This document shows positions 10,440 to 23,700 of a stretch of 64,000 nucleotides of DNA, one piece after another. Under the pieces are notes generated by a model that was not told the origin of the DNA, searched no databases, and saw nothing but the letters and a program-made list of their open reading frames with translations. This stretch comes from Bolinopsis microptera (taxonomy: Eukaryota > Ctenophora > Tentaculata > Lobata > Bolinopsidae), in the NCBI RefSeq assembly GCF_026151205.1, contig NC_087073.1:21542837-21606836 (forward strand), given 5' to 3'. Within the stretch, counting starts at the first letter, position 1. Every line of letters starts with the position of its first letter. The position numbers were made by a program, and so were the translations under genes.

Positions 10440-11985
10440 CCCCCTGCTAATCTAGTTTTATAGAATGAGGTTACATTTATAAGAGAAATCTTGACTATGT
10501 ATAATAAGTATATGGTACATTTTAATCTTGCTGATTGATAGTCTCATCATGACTTTTATAAAATATGAAAAATTGTTTCTTATTGATTCATTTACATCTA
10601 GTATTTACTTCAGCAACCTTGCTTTCGGGTTAAATAAAATTTTCTAAAAAGTAAACTACGTTTATTCCAAATAGTAAATATACGACAATACAGTACATTG
10701 AAAATAGTATAAGAATTACAATTCGATAGGATTTATCGTACACAAGCTACCAAAAGCCAAACCAACAGTCAAAAATGGACAAGAATTGAACTTCAAAATA
10801 CAAGTGTACAAGGTCAAATATTATTCTAAGTCATTTAATTTAAGTAATATCTGATTCTAACCATACCTGCTACTGCTTTTAAGCGTTTTTGTATAATTTA
10901 TAATATCAAATAATATCTATGAATCGTGCTACCGTGATTTGCTTAAATTTTACGTCATTTTTCGAATATTTTGTGATTAAGGTTTCAATAATGTAATTTC
11001 CATAGTGTCACCACTATAAAGTGAACTTAGAATAGACAGACAACTCAACGGAATAATTATTATTCCAAATTATTACTACTAATACTACTAATAGGTGTCT
11101 ATATTTAAAATGATTAGCTGTTATCCAAATGAGACACTTAATAACTCCCAACTGAACAAACTTCAAGATCCCAAAACAGCCAACTAAACGGAAACCCAAC
11201 TTATAAAGTCTCTAATATTTCATACTATTGGTAAGTTAAAGATAAAAAGATTATGATTGAGCCATTAAAAAATCGATCATAAATACTTTAAAAAATAACG
11301 TCTACGATCACAGAGCTGCGTGCCTGAGCTGATTCTATCAGATTGTATTCAGTAATGAGGATTGAGGAATGTTACATCGGCGCGCTGAGTACACAACCCT
11401 ATTATAACAACTAGTTCTGCGTCAGAGAAATTATCGTGAGGAATTTATGAACCTTGAAATATCCCAGATATAACAACCACGCCTTTATGAGGGGTATTTC
11501 TACCGGACCGATATTTCTCAATATCAGAATGTGAGTACACCGATGTTGTCGGACCACCCCAACTGTATCTAGATTTACAAATACTGAGAATAATACCAAA
11601 CAATTCTGAGTTTATAACGTCTCTTGTAACTTCCGTACTGAAAATATAACTATTTTAACACCTGCCACCATATTACAAATTCTATACATTTCAAACAACA
11701 TTACCATGTGTTGAAACTGTAAAGGTGAGAAAGGTCAAATATAGCCATTAAAAGTGTTTACTAACTTACATTAAAGATTTCAAAACAATACTAAATGTGT
11801 TAAAATCGGCTAAACTGCTAGCACTGGTTGAACGGTTAAAGGTACATCTGAACAGCTTTCAGATTCAAGAATATTATTATATCTGTAATTAGCGACCAAG
11901 ACTGCAGTTAGAAAGAAACTGTTTTCCAAAATATGGCATGTTTTAAGATCTTAGGTACTTCATGATTTTTAGAGATTCTTCTCAC
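10440..11985. other. Intergenic, nothing recognised
   Basis: AT-rich sequence between the putative mitochondrial-protein gene and the CDK inhibitor gene. I see no coding exon, structured RNA or clear repeat here. Confidence 0.4.
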
Positions 11986-13346
11986 CTAACGGACAGTTGA
12001 CAGTTTAGTCTCTGATGTACGAGGTTTCTTGCTGACGGGAGAGGAGTCTTCAGTCGATCCTATTTTCTTAATTGGCTCTGGGACGTGCTTCCTCTTCTTG
12101 AAGAATGCTGTGAGGAGGATGGCGGTTAATTTACAAAATGTCAGCCAATTGTTTGCAGATAAGCATGTTTTGATAAAAAGCATATTAAGTTCTTCAGCTA
12201 CATGAAATCCTTAAAATAACGAACATTTAACACAGCAAAGCAAAATATTACTGGTTAAAAAACAACGTACACTGGATAGAAGGCTGGGTTTTGTCGTCCT
12301 TGAAGCCTGGAGAGCTGGTGATCTTCCGTTTACACTTGACTTTAGTGGTGGTTCTGCTCAACAAGCGTTTCTTCTGAACTGACGATGAGGGTGTTGTCTC
12401 GTTTGCCTGATGGTTATTATTACTTGTAAATATGTAACGTGGGTGTTTTAATTTCATAGCTTCCCAAATGGTCCTCACAGAGAACATCGCATGATTTTAG
12501 TCAAAACAAATTACAATCTGTAAAAATTTGCTAACTTACTTTTCTGGTCTGTTGTGGATTAAGAACTGATTTGATAAATTCAGGCGAAGACGAAACTGGC
12601 TGGGGAGGTGCTTCTGCTGATGGTAGAAGTTTGAACCCCTCTACTCCAACAAATGCCTGTAAAGATAGACCGTAATGGTGATGGAAGCGTAATAGAGTGA
12701 TCATGATAACAATAGTTGAACTACATGGCATTTAATTAAATATAAATACAGTATTATATTATAAGTTTTTCCATACATAATAATGTTTTCACATGATTAC
12801 TATAAATTTATATAGGAACCTTGGTGTTAAAGGTCAGAGTCTCGACAGGTTCACTTGATGATGATGTGGCCGTCACCTCATCATTTATGTTTATCCACTC
12901 GATATTGCTGCCATCAACAGGCTCCCCCTTACTGAAGTCGAAGCCCCACTTTTCTTTCTTTTCGTCATTTATCTTCTTGATGGAGTCATTCAGCTCATTT
13001 TCTAACAGTTCATGATCTACAGGTCCAAACAAGTTTCGCCTAGCTTTGTTTTCTGAAATGATACACATTAATTGTCAATGACCATGCTTATTGCTTATCT
13101 TGGTGACATACATTTATATTTGGAATAAAAGAAAAAATCACTCTTAGCTTGAAAGGGAGGTCAATCTGAATAAACTTTTAAAGCTAAGTCATGTATTATA
13201 ATCACATATCATCACGAGTTGACATACAATAACATTCTCAAGAACTAATAATTTAAAGAATACTTACTGGCATTGTACGGGACAATCCTACTGGCGGGAA
13301 CCCTCCTCACACGCGGAGGGGAACGTATATTGTCAAGTGCTGACAT
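11986..13346 (-). CDS. CDKN1: Cip/Kip cyclin-dependent kinase inhibitor (p27/p21/dacapo-like)
   Basis: Five exons with matching phases: 13346-13268, 13052-12820, 12656-12540, 12406-12271 and 12107-11986, coding for about 228 aa. Exon 2 carries the kinase-inhibitory domain: ARRNLFGPVDHELL (cyclin-docking RxLFG, where Cip/Kip proteins bind the cyclin groove) and KWGFDFSKGEPVDGSNIEW (the beta segment that packs on the CDK N-lobe). Family members bind cyclin-CDK2/4 in the nucleus and restrain G1-S. Exon 5 has basic clusters (FFKKRKH and SKKPR) that fit a nuclear localisation signal. After the IEW block there is no FYY-type motif, which in p27 supplies the Tyr that enters the ATP pocket. A PCNA-binding PIP box is also not seen. 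The exon 4 donor is taken as AGT|GTACGT because only this keeps frame. Confidence 0.9.
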
Positions 13347-13349
13347 AAG

Positions 13350-16202
13350 GCATATAACCTATTATAAGGGTTTAGAAGTTAAAAGTTTCAAAGTAGTTGT
13401 GAGAGGGATGGAAATAAATCGATGAAAGTGAGTGTCTACACTTGAATATTCGATGAAACAATGAAACAAGAAATTTCAATGAAACAAGAAATTTAATTTT
13501 TAGCACATTTTACAGAATAATATTGAATTATAAAATATGGAGCAAGGAAGACTTCAGACATGATAAGCATAGTAACAAGGCTTCCGTCTGTGACATGTCA
13601 CGAGTTTTACAATGAGGCTAATCTGTCAAACGTATTGCTTACACTTTACATAACCTGAGCTCAGATTGGAGCTCCACATCTACATTGATATGTAACAGCG
13701 CAACACGGATGATAATTAATTAATTATTAAATGTTAAAACATGGTAAGCAAACTTGGTAATTTACATTGCCAAAGCCCCTATTTGTGGGCACAAAAGCTC
13801 AGGAGTATGAAATGTCTTAAATTAAAGGGTGTTCTAAGAGGATTTAGAATCTTTTGACAAGACCCCAAAATCAGTTTCCATATCATGCGGCTCAGTTACA
13901 ATAGACCCCGAGATTAATGGGTAGCCTCTACTTAGACTGTTGTTGATATTTCATATAACATTGGTAGCAGTGGATAATTTCCATTACCTGTGTATTGTGC
14001 TCTGCCAATTGTATCACTTGAATTGAATGATTTAAATGAACATATATTCTTATCTATCTGTTGAAGTTGTGATTAAGCCTATTGCCATCCGAAGTAATAT
14101 AATATAAGTTACAATAATTTCACATACAAATATCGATAGATTTTTACAGTTCTTTGTGGATTGACTTTCAATTTCGGATGTGAAAAATTGACAATAATAT
14201 CATTAACCCATTAGGGACGATAGGGTCGTTTTTATGACCCACCTTTTCTAGACGAAAAACCAAATTACTAAACGCTATAACGAATCTATAGCATATATGC
14301 TCAAAATTTTTTGGGCTACATATAATGAAGCCCAATAAATTTATGGTACGAGGGTATGAAACAAAACCCTTTGTAATATATAAAGTGTTCGACTAGAAAA
14401 CTTTCAATTTCGTACTGCACTAAAAGAGTATTTCCCCTTATCCCAGATTAGATATATCGATTGATCATACATCAAGTACACAAGGCCTAACAAGCCGCTA
14501 ACAATGTGGCTATTGGACCATCACGAAATTAAAAACAATTGTTCAAACAGTATACACAGATAGATTCATCAATGGTTACTGTCCAACTATATGGTTCAAT
14601 CAATAAAAATAGAATGGTAACAATTTGAGTGAAAGCGTAAAAAACAATTATTAGATGAAATTACACGGTGAAGATGCGCACTGCTACGAGCAGATCAGAC
14701 AATTACTCAACAAACATCCTCTGATCAATTATGATTTAGAAGTTATTTGTTAGTTTCCGGTCCAAACTCAAATTTTAGAGTTGTAACTGAAATGATAGTG
14801 AACTGATCAGTAAGTAATAAGATCACCTTTTCCCATAATAGTAGCGCTCGATTTTACGGTATGAATATAAAATAACACAAATATGCGCGGCGCTTCAAAT
14901 TTAGATTTTCGATAACCAATCATTTTATTTTGTGTTTTGGTCAGTATGTAAAACAAAATTTAATGTTTTGATTTTTACAATAATGTATATTACAATTGAT
15001 TTAGTCTTAAATAAACGAGATCGTATTCTTATCTGTCATGTTATATTGTGTATTTACGTTGACTGATGTTACTCGTCTAAATTTCTTCGAAGTAGCGCGC
15101 GCCGCTTTCTTCTCGACTATTAATAATGGTCAAGTATTTAATTACGCAATTAAAAATATTTTTAAATTTGATGACATTATATTTATATTGCAATTTAATT
15201 ATAACATATGAGTTTGATTACCTGAGGACCCCAAGCTTTAATGTTGGTAAACAACCGAATAGAGATTAGGCGGAATGACAGGCTGAGCGCGGCCCAGTAA
15301 GAGTTTGATTGACGATGTCAACCCTTCCAGATCGTTGCTAGCTGCGAAGCAAAGCATTGATCTTGTCATCGATGCAAAGCAAGAATGCTAGTTTGCGCGG
15401 CGCGTCGAAGTCCTCCAACATATGAGTATGACATACTAAGGCGCGCTTTCCAACTCATTAATTATCTTATATATGTAATAGATTTCAATATTTCTTAACA
15501 ATTATTGTATCACCTGTTCCATGTTCAATTTGTCGTGCTCGAATAAAGTTAAACCCAAGCAAAATAAAAGCTCTTGCTTAACGGGTGATAGTCGACGAGT
15601 CCAACTCGCGGCGCGCGTCTTGGTAGGTTATAAAGGTAAACCTACAAGCTAATTGACATTATCGTAACGGGCCTTGACAGGCGATAGTGATACTCGTAAA
15701 ATATTTGCTCCAAATATTGACCGTTGACGAGTCCAGCTCTGCGAGTGTCTTTGGTAGGTTATAAACCTACTGCCTACAACATACAAAACGGGCCATGACA
15801 AAATGAAACACTTGATTATTTACCGATAATGATACGTAAAAAGTTAATAGGTTAACCTTCGCACATTATTTGTTATTGCAAATACAAAATACACGTATCA
15901 AAAATATGTATGATATTACACACATTGACATGGTCATCGTCATTGTCCATACTAACGAACAATCCACGATCACCGAATGACTAGGAAATCGCTTCAGAAC
16001 TGAAGTGGAAGGGTTGCTCAATCAATATACGATGGATAGGCCACGATGCACGACCGGGAAAAAAATGGTGTTTATCATTCAAAGTTTGAACCAAACTTAA
16101 TCAGCACAGTAAAACCGAATCAACTTTAGCACTGAATTATTCGCAGTTGGGAAATCGCGATACATGATTTGGCGTGAAGCGGTGTAGTGGGCACACATTT
16201 AA
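13350..16202. repeat. Repeat-rich intergenic region with GC-rich dispersed repeat
   Basis: No gene found. The segment 15060-15800 is a patchwork with GCGCGC blocks shared with 46.8-47.5 kb: 15223-15306 is the reverse complement of about 46839-46921, while 15075-15118 matches 47347-47392 in the same orientation. Within it, a roughly 130-bp unit beginning GACGAGTCCAACTCG (15592) recurs at 15722 (GACGAGTCCAGCTCT), each with a TTGGTAGGTTATAAA block. At 14203 a TTAACCCATTAGGGACGATA sequence looks like one end of a TTAA-type element, but no partner end was found. Confidence 0.5.
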
Positions 16203-18236
16203 AGGACCAGTTAACTGAAAAAAAAAGTTATCCTCATATTTTGACAGATTGTGACAAATAGCAAACTAAGCAACGAGTCGAAATTCCTAAATCTCTAACT
16301 GCTCTCTAACGCGTGTAATTAGCGTTTGTATTATTTTGGCGATGACGTCATAAAGTCCCTTGCGCGCACTGAGTAGCTCGTGAGACTGTATTTTACAGGT
16401 AGAAAATGGACATAATACAATGTTTCTCCCCCAAATAACTCGAAAAGTAAGTATTTTAGGGTACATGTTGCTTCATAAGTTGTATATAAACATGGCCATT
16501 CTGCACAATTTGCACTCATTCAAAAATCTGTAGGGCCTTCATAGCCCAATTTACGAGATGCCCATATTTTAGCATGATTTCTGGAACCGAAAATCAGTTT
16601 TTCGCCAATAACTGAAAAAGTAAGCACTTTAAGGCATATGTTTGTTCGTAAGTCATATATTAATATGCTAATTGCGGTTCTTTTGCACCCTGTCTAAAGA
16701 CTCTATCACGATCCTATCAAAAATGGGCTCAGCACCACGCCCAAAATGGTTTTTGGCAAATTTCTCGAAAAGTAAGGATTTTAGGCCATGTGTTGCTCAG
16801 TAACTCCTATATAAACATGCATATGCCGCTTGGTTTAAGCCTATTTAGAAGTCTCTACGACCTTCAGAAGCAAGGGGTCGGTTACGTTGTTGGGTCAATA
16901 TGGGCGTGGCCCTCCTGGGTTTTCTCCACGGTCAAAAAATGTCTCCAAACGAAAATCGTTTATTCATACCTTCAGGAAGGTCTGTGCAAAGTTTCGTGAG
17001 TATTTGAATATTTGCAGGTTCATTTCCATAAATGTCCATAAATGACTGGACTACACAACTTTAGAGTTAACTTTAGAGAAACTCTTAAGTCATTTATCTC
17101 AAATTAAGCTGTTAGTGTCCATGATCAACCTGTGGCGACAATGTTTAACGTGAAATGTAAAAATCAGGAGTAATATAAAAAGTGTATTTTTAGATTAAAG
17201 TGCTAGCTCATAGTTTTAGAATTGTATAGATTAACGTTGGTCGTTTAGCCATCTAACAATCGATCGTGCCGTAATCATATGGTAATATATGGCCAGAGAA
17301 TAATAGGGTCTTGGAAATTCTATAGTTGTTCAGTGGGTCGATTGACTGAACACGTTTGCACTTGGTATTTAAACTTACCAGTAGTTTATTTATGTTATGT
17401 ACCGATGATAATGCAATTAGGATAACAACTAGGTAAGCCGTAAGTCTAATTCAAAACACACCGCACACCGTACACACCAATCAGTATTACTATTTGGTAG
17501 ACCGGGTATTTTGGCGGGAATTCTGTTCCCACGGCACTGTTCTGATAGAAGCTACTTCTACTAATAATCCCAGAGGAACGGCCGTAAAGTAGCCAGACTT
17601 CTTGTCTCCTGTACTGGCTGACACATGTGGATTAAAGTTAGAAATTCCGCTATGATATAAATATAATTGCTCTCGGAATTGAACAAACTCCTACTTATCT
17701 AGATCCTTTCTAAACTCGTTAGAGTTTCATGGACTGGGGAAAAATAATCGGTACAGTCTCCCTGCTTGTGTAATTAAGCAATGAAAACAATCCAAAATTA
17801 TCACATTATATGACATAAGTTGTAATAGCAGAAACTTTCTAACCGTACATTCACCCGCCACTGTTCAAGAAATTATGTCACTGTTTAAAATCATGACGTG
17901 AGCACTGTACATACAATCAGCTATTCCTTTAGTTAGGATGATAGCCAAAACTATAAGGATTTTGGAGAACTAGGGTAATAGTCATAATTCTAAAATTTGA
18001 GTGAGTTACACTTGTTTTATTGACGATGATAAACATTTGCAATGTATTACGCTATGCAAGCGCGCACTGAGGGACTTTATGACGTCACGACGCCACAGCT
18101 TATTATTGCAATAACACGCGTTACACGTACGCTAGAGAATTGGTTCTTTCGGCGATACGATTCTTTACCAGTTTGTCACAGCTGATTTAAATCTTAGCCA
18201 AATTGGAGACTACAAATTTTTCAGTTAACTGGTCCT
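16203..18236. mobile_element. 2.0-kb non-autonomous DNA transposon with TTAA target duplication
   Basis: Ends AGGACCAGTTAACTGAAAA and its reverse complement, flanked by TTAA on both sides (16199-16202 and 18237-18240). The terminal inverted repeats are long and imperfect, about 180 bp: they share GACGTCATAAAGTCCCT and GCGCGCACTGAG blocks near 16345-16375 and 18060-18095. No transposase ORF is present. TTAA targeting points to piggyBac or Kolobok-type mobilisation; the superfamily is not decided by what I see. Confidence 0.8.
16425..16835 (+). repeat. Degenerate internal tandem repeats of the TTAA element
   Basis: Three copies of a roughly 165-bp unit. Each contains a 'CTCGAAAAGTAAG.ATTTTAGG' core followed by a GTTGCT/GTTCGTAAGT and TATATAAACATG segment, starting near 16438, 16611 and 16762. 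They are divergent, so the array is old. Confidence 0.6.
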
Positions 18237-18788
18237 TTAAATTGCATAGCAATAGTCAATATCACATTAAAATGCTAGGTAACAAAAAAAGAAGTTTTAA
18301 TAATTAAATCATAAATCAAATATTCTGTTCACCAACAGAAATATATACGGTAATATTAGGGGCAGAGTGGTACAATATCTGATCCCTTTCCTTACCAAAA
18401 GCTTCGGTAAAAATTTCATAAAATCAATTCAGACGACTTTAATCCTTCCTCCAATCTTCACTAAACTCGCTAAAAAATAAACATTTCTGATTTCAATCTC
18501 GAAGTTGAAAAATACGTTCTCAAAACTAATTCTCACAAAGTTCTCCAACATTAGTTTCACTTTCAGTTCTCCAACATTAATTTCACTTTCAGTTCAACAC
18601 TCGTTCTATCAACCGTTCTGATCCAAAGCTTGAGAGCTAGGTAACCATAGTAACCACCATATTGTTACGTCTTCTCTTGTTTGTTACCTGAACATTTGAA
18701 CGTTTGTTAACCAGTCTATTTGCAGAAAAATTATCGAAGTAATTAAATTCAAATTATTGTTCGATCAGTAAATCGAATTTCATATTAC

Positions 18789-20129
18789 CTTCACAAGCCA
18801 CTATTTTGACTTTGTCAGCATGAAACCCCTCCGTAGAGTCCCTGAACTCTGTATTGGTCATCAGAAAGGTCCAAACATTGTCACAGTAACGGTATGTTTT
18901 TATCCTACCCTATAGGGACAAATGATTAATAATTCATTTGGTTAAATTACGCAGTAAAAGTATCATCCTGGGATCTCAATCCATCAACAATAATAACACC
19001 TGGACTTACCACAACTTTCACATCGCCCCTCACTCAATCACAGACCAAACCATCTCATCACTCACTCACCAAATTGCCGACCCAATATCTATTGAAGTGG
19101 CGAAAATTTTCTAGACAAATGATATTTCGATATTATTGCTGCAGCAGATACATATACCAACATTATTATATTCCCAAACGTTTGAACCTTTAAATTAACT
19201 AGGAAAGTCAATCCTCAACTTGACTTTTACTGTTTTAAACAGATATGATGATATTAACTTAATTTATTATTATTATTATTATTTTTTTACATACTCCTTC
19301 TTAGTGTGGTGACTCGGGGTCCATAAATATAACAATACAAGCTGATAAACCAAAAAGAACAACTGGGGTAGGTAGGTAGCCCTGGTGGGTGCGTAAACTT
19401 TACGGTCTGCTCTCTCCAAGATCAGCCTGCTTCTCCATTTTACCGTGAAGCCTAATTTCTAGTTTTTATAAAATATACAATGCAAGTGCAGGTTTACTAA
19501 TCTTAATCTACTTAACAACTCAATAGCCCAAGTCACCATACCCGTAGTATATTCCATGGTAATAGAAGAGCTTTAAAGTTTTTCAAATTGTTGCTATAAT
19601 TGATTTAAATAAAAATTTGTTGTTTTCTTGAAAAATTTGTTGTTTTCTTGAATTCAATAAGTTGTTTATACCAAAAGAATCTTATTAAACATGAACTGGC
19701 TCCAAATTCCAAAGCAAATAATAAGCTCGTTTTGCAGTAAATTATTTAATCCCATTAGCGCCATCCATTTTAAATGTGAACCCTAACTTATAGTTATTTC
19801 ATCGATTATAGCACAAGTCGCAAGATGAGCTCCCTCGTCTACTATTTACATACCTTGAAATTGACTTTGTTCCTAGCTCGTTGTGCGAGCGAGTAACTCA
19901 TTGCTTTATCAAACTGTAGTAACACTTGTGCCTTAGCAGCGACAGTGATCTGTTGCGTCTGAAATTACACAATATTATCCCAACTGTTTACAGGGGAGTA
20001 TATCTTAAACAATAATATATAATGACTTAGGAAATATAATGATTATGATATTACCTGAACCATTTCATCTAGCGAATCTTCCAAACATTGACCAAGTGTA
20101 GTGTTTCTGTAAAATTGCCACGCAGCCAT
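18789..20129 (-). CDS. GTF2A2: Transcription initiation factor TFIIA gamma subunit, last exon not placed
   Basis: Small subunit of TFIIA, which binds TBP on promoter DNA. Exon 1 is 20129-20055 ([20 protein letters not shown]...), exon 2 19958-19854 ([20 protein letters not shown]...) and exon 3 18909-18789 ([20 protein letters not shown]..., ending VKIVAC). Splice sites and phases agree. The 'YRNTTLG' helix, 'VLLQFDKA' helix and 'YRFCDNVWTF' beta-strand region are hallmarks of the roughly 109-aa family. About 100 residues are covered. Only the short polar C-terminal tail, normally after 'VAC-D/E-G', is missing; its exon should lie below 18789, near the TTAA element. The start ATG gives exactly the family N-terminus. 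The gene lies just downstream of AP4E1 on the same strand. Confidence 0.92.
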
Positions 20130-20759
20130 AAATTCTACCTTTAAAATTGTATAAAATAAGTAGATATTTAAGGATTCGTTTAAATTGATTGCAGATGTTT
20201 GTTTACTTACACTGAGACCCTGTTTAAACTTAACATCTAGTTGGTTAAAGTAAAATCAATCTGTTAGATACAATTTACTAGATACAATTTCGTATGCAAA
20301 TTAATTATTATTCTAGGAACCAAAATGAAAGCAATTAAACGATCATAGACATAATTTCAAAAACAATAATTTTAACAATCAATATCAGCAAGAAATATAC
20401 GAAAATAAAACAATCATAACAATCAATTTTTTTCTGAAATCTATTCAAACGAATCCTGCAGTAATTCCTTAAAAGTCAAAAGAATTTAGAAATTATTCCT
20501 CTTATCAAATGCTAAGTTTGGAATCTACCAGAATTTTCATTTATACAAAGATTTATCAATTTATTTTTGTCTTAGAGAAAGCGATATGAAATAAGGAGAG
20601 CACGGTTCCTGGATCCTGCCTGTTTACTTGACACTTAACATCTAGTTGGGTCACTGTGAGTAGCTCTAGTCTGTTTGGAGTGTTCGCCCCACTTATAAGT
20701 ACTGCGTAGTGCTGGCTGTGAGCTGGAGGTTTAACTTTATTTAATCGGTTATTAACAAA

Positions 20760-23700
20760 CTACAAATTTAGGTATATATAATGATGAATTTCTTTCAAAA
20801 CTTTGCATGGGTGAATGCTCTTTCTCAATTCTTCCAAATAAGTATCAAACTTAGTCGGATCACTCAAGATAATAAAAAGGACTAACAGTGGGGGTTCAGG
20901 TTTGTCATTGGCGGACGCCTCCTCAGGAATGTGCTCGTGATAACTGACCCAGGTAGCAGCGGGGTTGGGAGTGCCGTCCTTAGAGGGTACATTTACTCGC
21001 TGTTTGGGTCCTTCTTCCTGAACAGGACCAATATAATTGGTAACAACCATGAATTATAGATTGACAGTTGTACATTGTACAATGTATATTGTACAATGTA
21101 TACGATTTGATGACCTTCTCAATAGAGAATTACAATTGCGATTCAATCACAAGAATAAAAAGATGACGAATTATAACTGACCTGAACATCATGGCCAAAC
21201 TCTACTTTCTCAGTGGGACCATTTGCTCGCTTTCTGAACTTAGTAAGGAACTGTTTGTGAGCTGTGGTGTTTTCGAGACCAGCATCGGGAGTATTAGCTA
21301 GTTTCTCTATCAGCACTGATAACATCTGGCGGGATAGCACCCGTTAGGTCACGTGCTTTGTAATCTAGGTCACGTGCTTTGTAATTTAGGTCACGTGCTT
21401 TGTAATCTAGGTCACGTGCTTTGTAATTTAGGTCACGTGCTTTGTAATTTAGGTCACGTGCTTTGTAACTTAGGTCACGTGCTTTGTAATCTAGGTCACG
21501 TGCTTTGTAATTTAGGTCACGTGCTTTACTTCAACTCTAGAACCAATAATAACTCACATCAGTTTGTGTATTAAATAAGTCAGTGACATTAGGAAGGTCT
21601 GACAAGTTGACAAGTTCAATAGCCAGCTGTCTGATGATGGGGGAAGGGCTGTTGGTGAAGGGATGTAGGGTGGAGTAGAGGGGGGCGGGCAGTGCACCTA
21701 GTCGAGTTACTAAAACTACAAGACTGTCTAGCAACCATTTTATCTGGTTATCTGGGGGTTTGTGGAGGTTATAATAGTTGATATAATAGTTGATATAATA
21801 GTTGATATTTAATAGTTGGGGGTCGTTCACATATTACGTAATCAATATTTTAGCAATTTTTACCCCCCTCCTCCCTTCCGTAATCAACCGTAATCAAGAC
21901 CCAACCCCCTCCCCCCTCCTGACTGCAATATTACGTAATCATGACCTGACCCCCCCCCCCTTGACTTTTTTCCTAGAAAACACTTTTCTCTATGTTTCAT
22001 GCTACCCTGATCATGCTATCATGATGAGCCGAAATCATTGTTATGATATCCGGGCAAGCACCTTCTAAACTACTTACTATTACAGCCGGATATTCGATCA
22101 ATTTCTAAATTTTATCACTATCAGTGAGTGGAATTTGAATTAAAATATTGTCAAATTGTTATTATTCTAGAGGGTAAAAAAGAAAATGTTGATTACGTAA
22201 TCAACGACCGAAACCCCCCCCCCCCCCGTAATCAACCGTAAGCATTTGGAAACCCCCCCTCCCCCCTCGGCTGATTACGTAATATGTGAACGACCCCTTG
22301 TTATAATAGTTTATAATAGGTGATAACTCGTAGTGATAAAATGAGAAATGTGAAGAATTTCCTAAATACGAACCAGATAAGGATTTGATCTTGTTAACCC
22401 AAATTCCGGCTCTATCAAAATCAGGATCATATCTTCCCAGCGCCCAGATACTCAGCCAAGATTTCTGAGAGTTTATGTCGTCGTTTTCTTGGGCAGCTTT
22501 TTGGATGAGAGTTTTTACTTCAGCGTCGATTGTAGTTGTGCAATAGTTGATCAACCTAAGAGTTCAATTAATATTTTTTCAGTGGATTTATTTAACTTTT
22601 GAAGTCTGCAATTAAAAAGTTAGAAGAAACAAAATTTAATTGCGAACCGGAGAAAGCTACTCAGTGAGTAGTACTACTAGTACTCACGTGTTAAGGATGG
22701 GAGAAGGAGAGGTGGAGGGGAGTGGGGAAGCGATAGCAAGTATTTTCAGGAGCAGTCCCACATACCAAGCGGGGCTGGGTGCATGCTTTCTTCCTATCTC
22801 AGCTAGTGTGGAGCAACATTCTGCTTCTAGCTCCTTACTGCAACTGAGGTTCAGTTTATTTAGAATTTACATTTTTCATAGAAATTTGAATTACTTTTTA
22901 TCACAGTAAATCTTGGAAAGATTTTAGGCATTTATGTGTCGAAAATCAATGCTGAATATCCGGAAAAAACTTTGAAAAAAAAAAGGAAAATTCTTAAAAT
23001 GTGCTACGTTAAACACTCTTAAAAATAACAAAACATATTCTAAAACCAAATCTAAGGATGATGACATTTCGTGAACTAAAATCTAGAATTATACTCAAAA
23101 CTTACTTTGAGTCTGATAAAATGTCTAAAAGAACTCTAGTAGCATCAGTCAGAGTATCAGGCGAAACCCCGACCCGTAGTACTTTAATAGCAGCGTCTCT
23201 AATCATGGTGCACTGGTGCGAGGTATACTGGTACACTGAAACACAGAGTTAATCTAGATACAACTGATATTGTGATACAAATTTCAAGAGGGCAGGTACA
23301 TACTACATATGATCAGATAACGCGATAAAAGAAATGTAGTACTCGAATATCCCCCAGGAACAGTTTGGTTATTAGCGTACAAACCTTGTGGTATAAATGT
23401 TGCTCCGATTGAGGGCTGTTTTTCGCAAAGTTTCTCCAACAGTTGCAGACCAAGGTGTATTTTGTTGCTTGCACTGTTCAAGAACTCTGAAATTGAAAAA
23501 TTGTTTCGCCGGATATATTTCTAAAACTGATTCGGTTAGATCGAAAAGGCTGACTTGCTCAACACAAATTTAAGATAAAACTTTCATCTGACGTACCATC
23601 TATTTTGCGGGTAACAAGAAGGATAAGGTCCTGGTTAGGATATATAGACAAGATAGTCTGACAGACTTGGTACAAGACAGCCACAGCAGCATCAGCAGCC

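Noticed and set aside
14203-14260. Possible piggyBac-type terminus (TTAACCCATTAGGGACGATA)
   Set aside because: No inverted partner end was found in the window, so an element cannot be delimited.
21353-21574. Plus-strand frame of LGHVLCN repeats
   Set aside because: Translation of the CACGTG tandem array within an AP4E1 intron.
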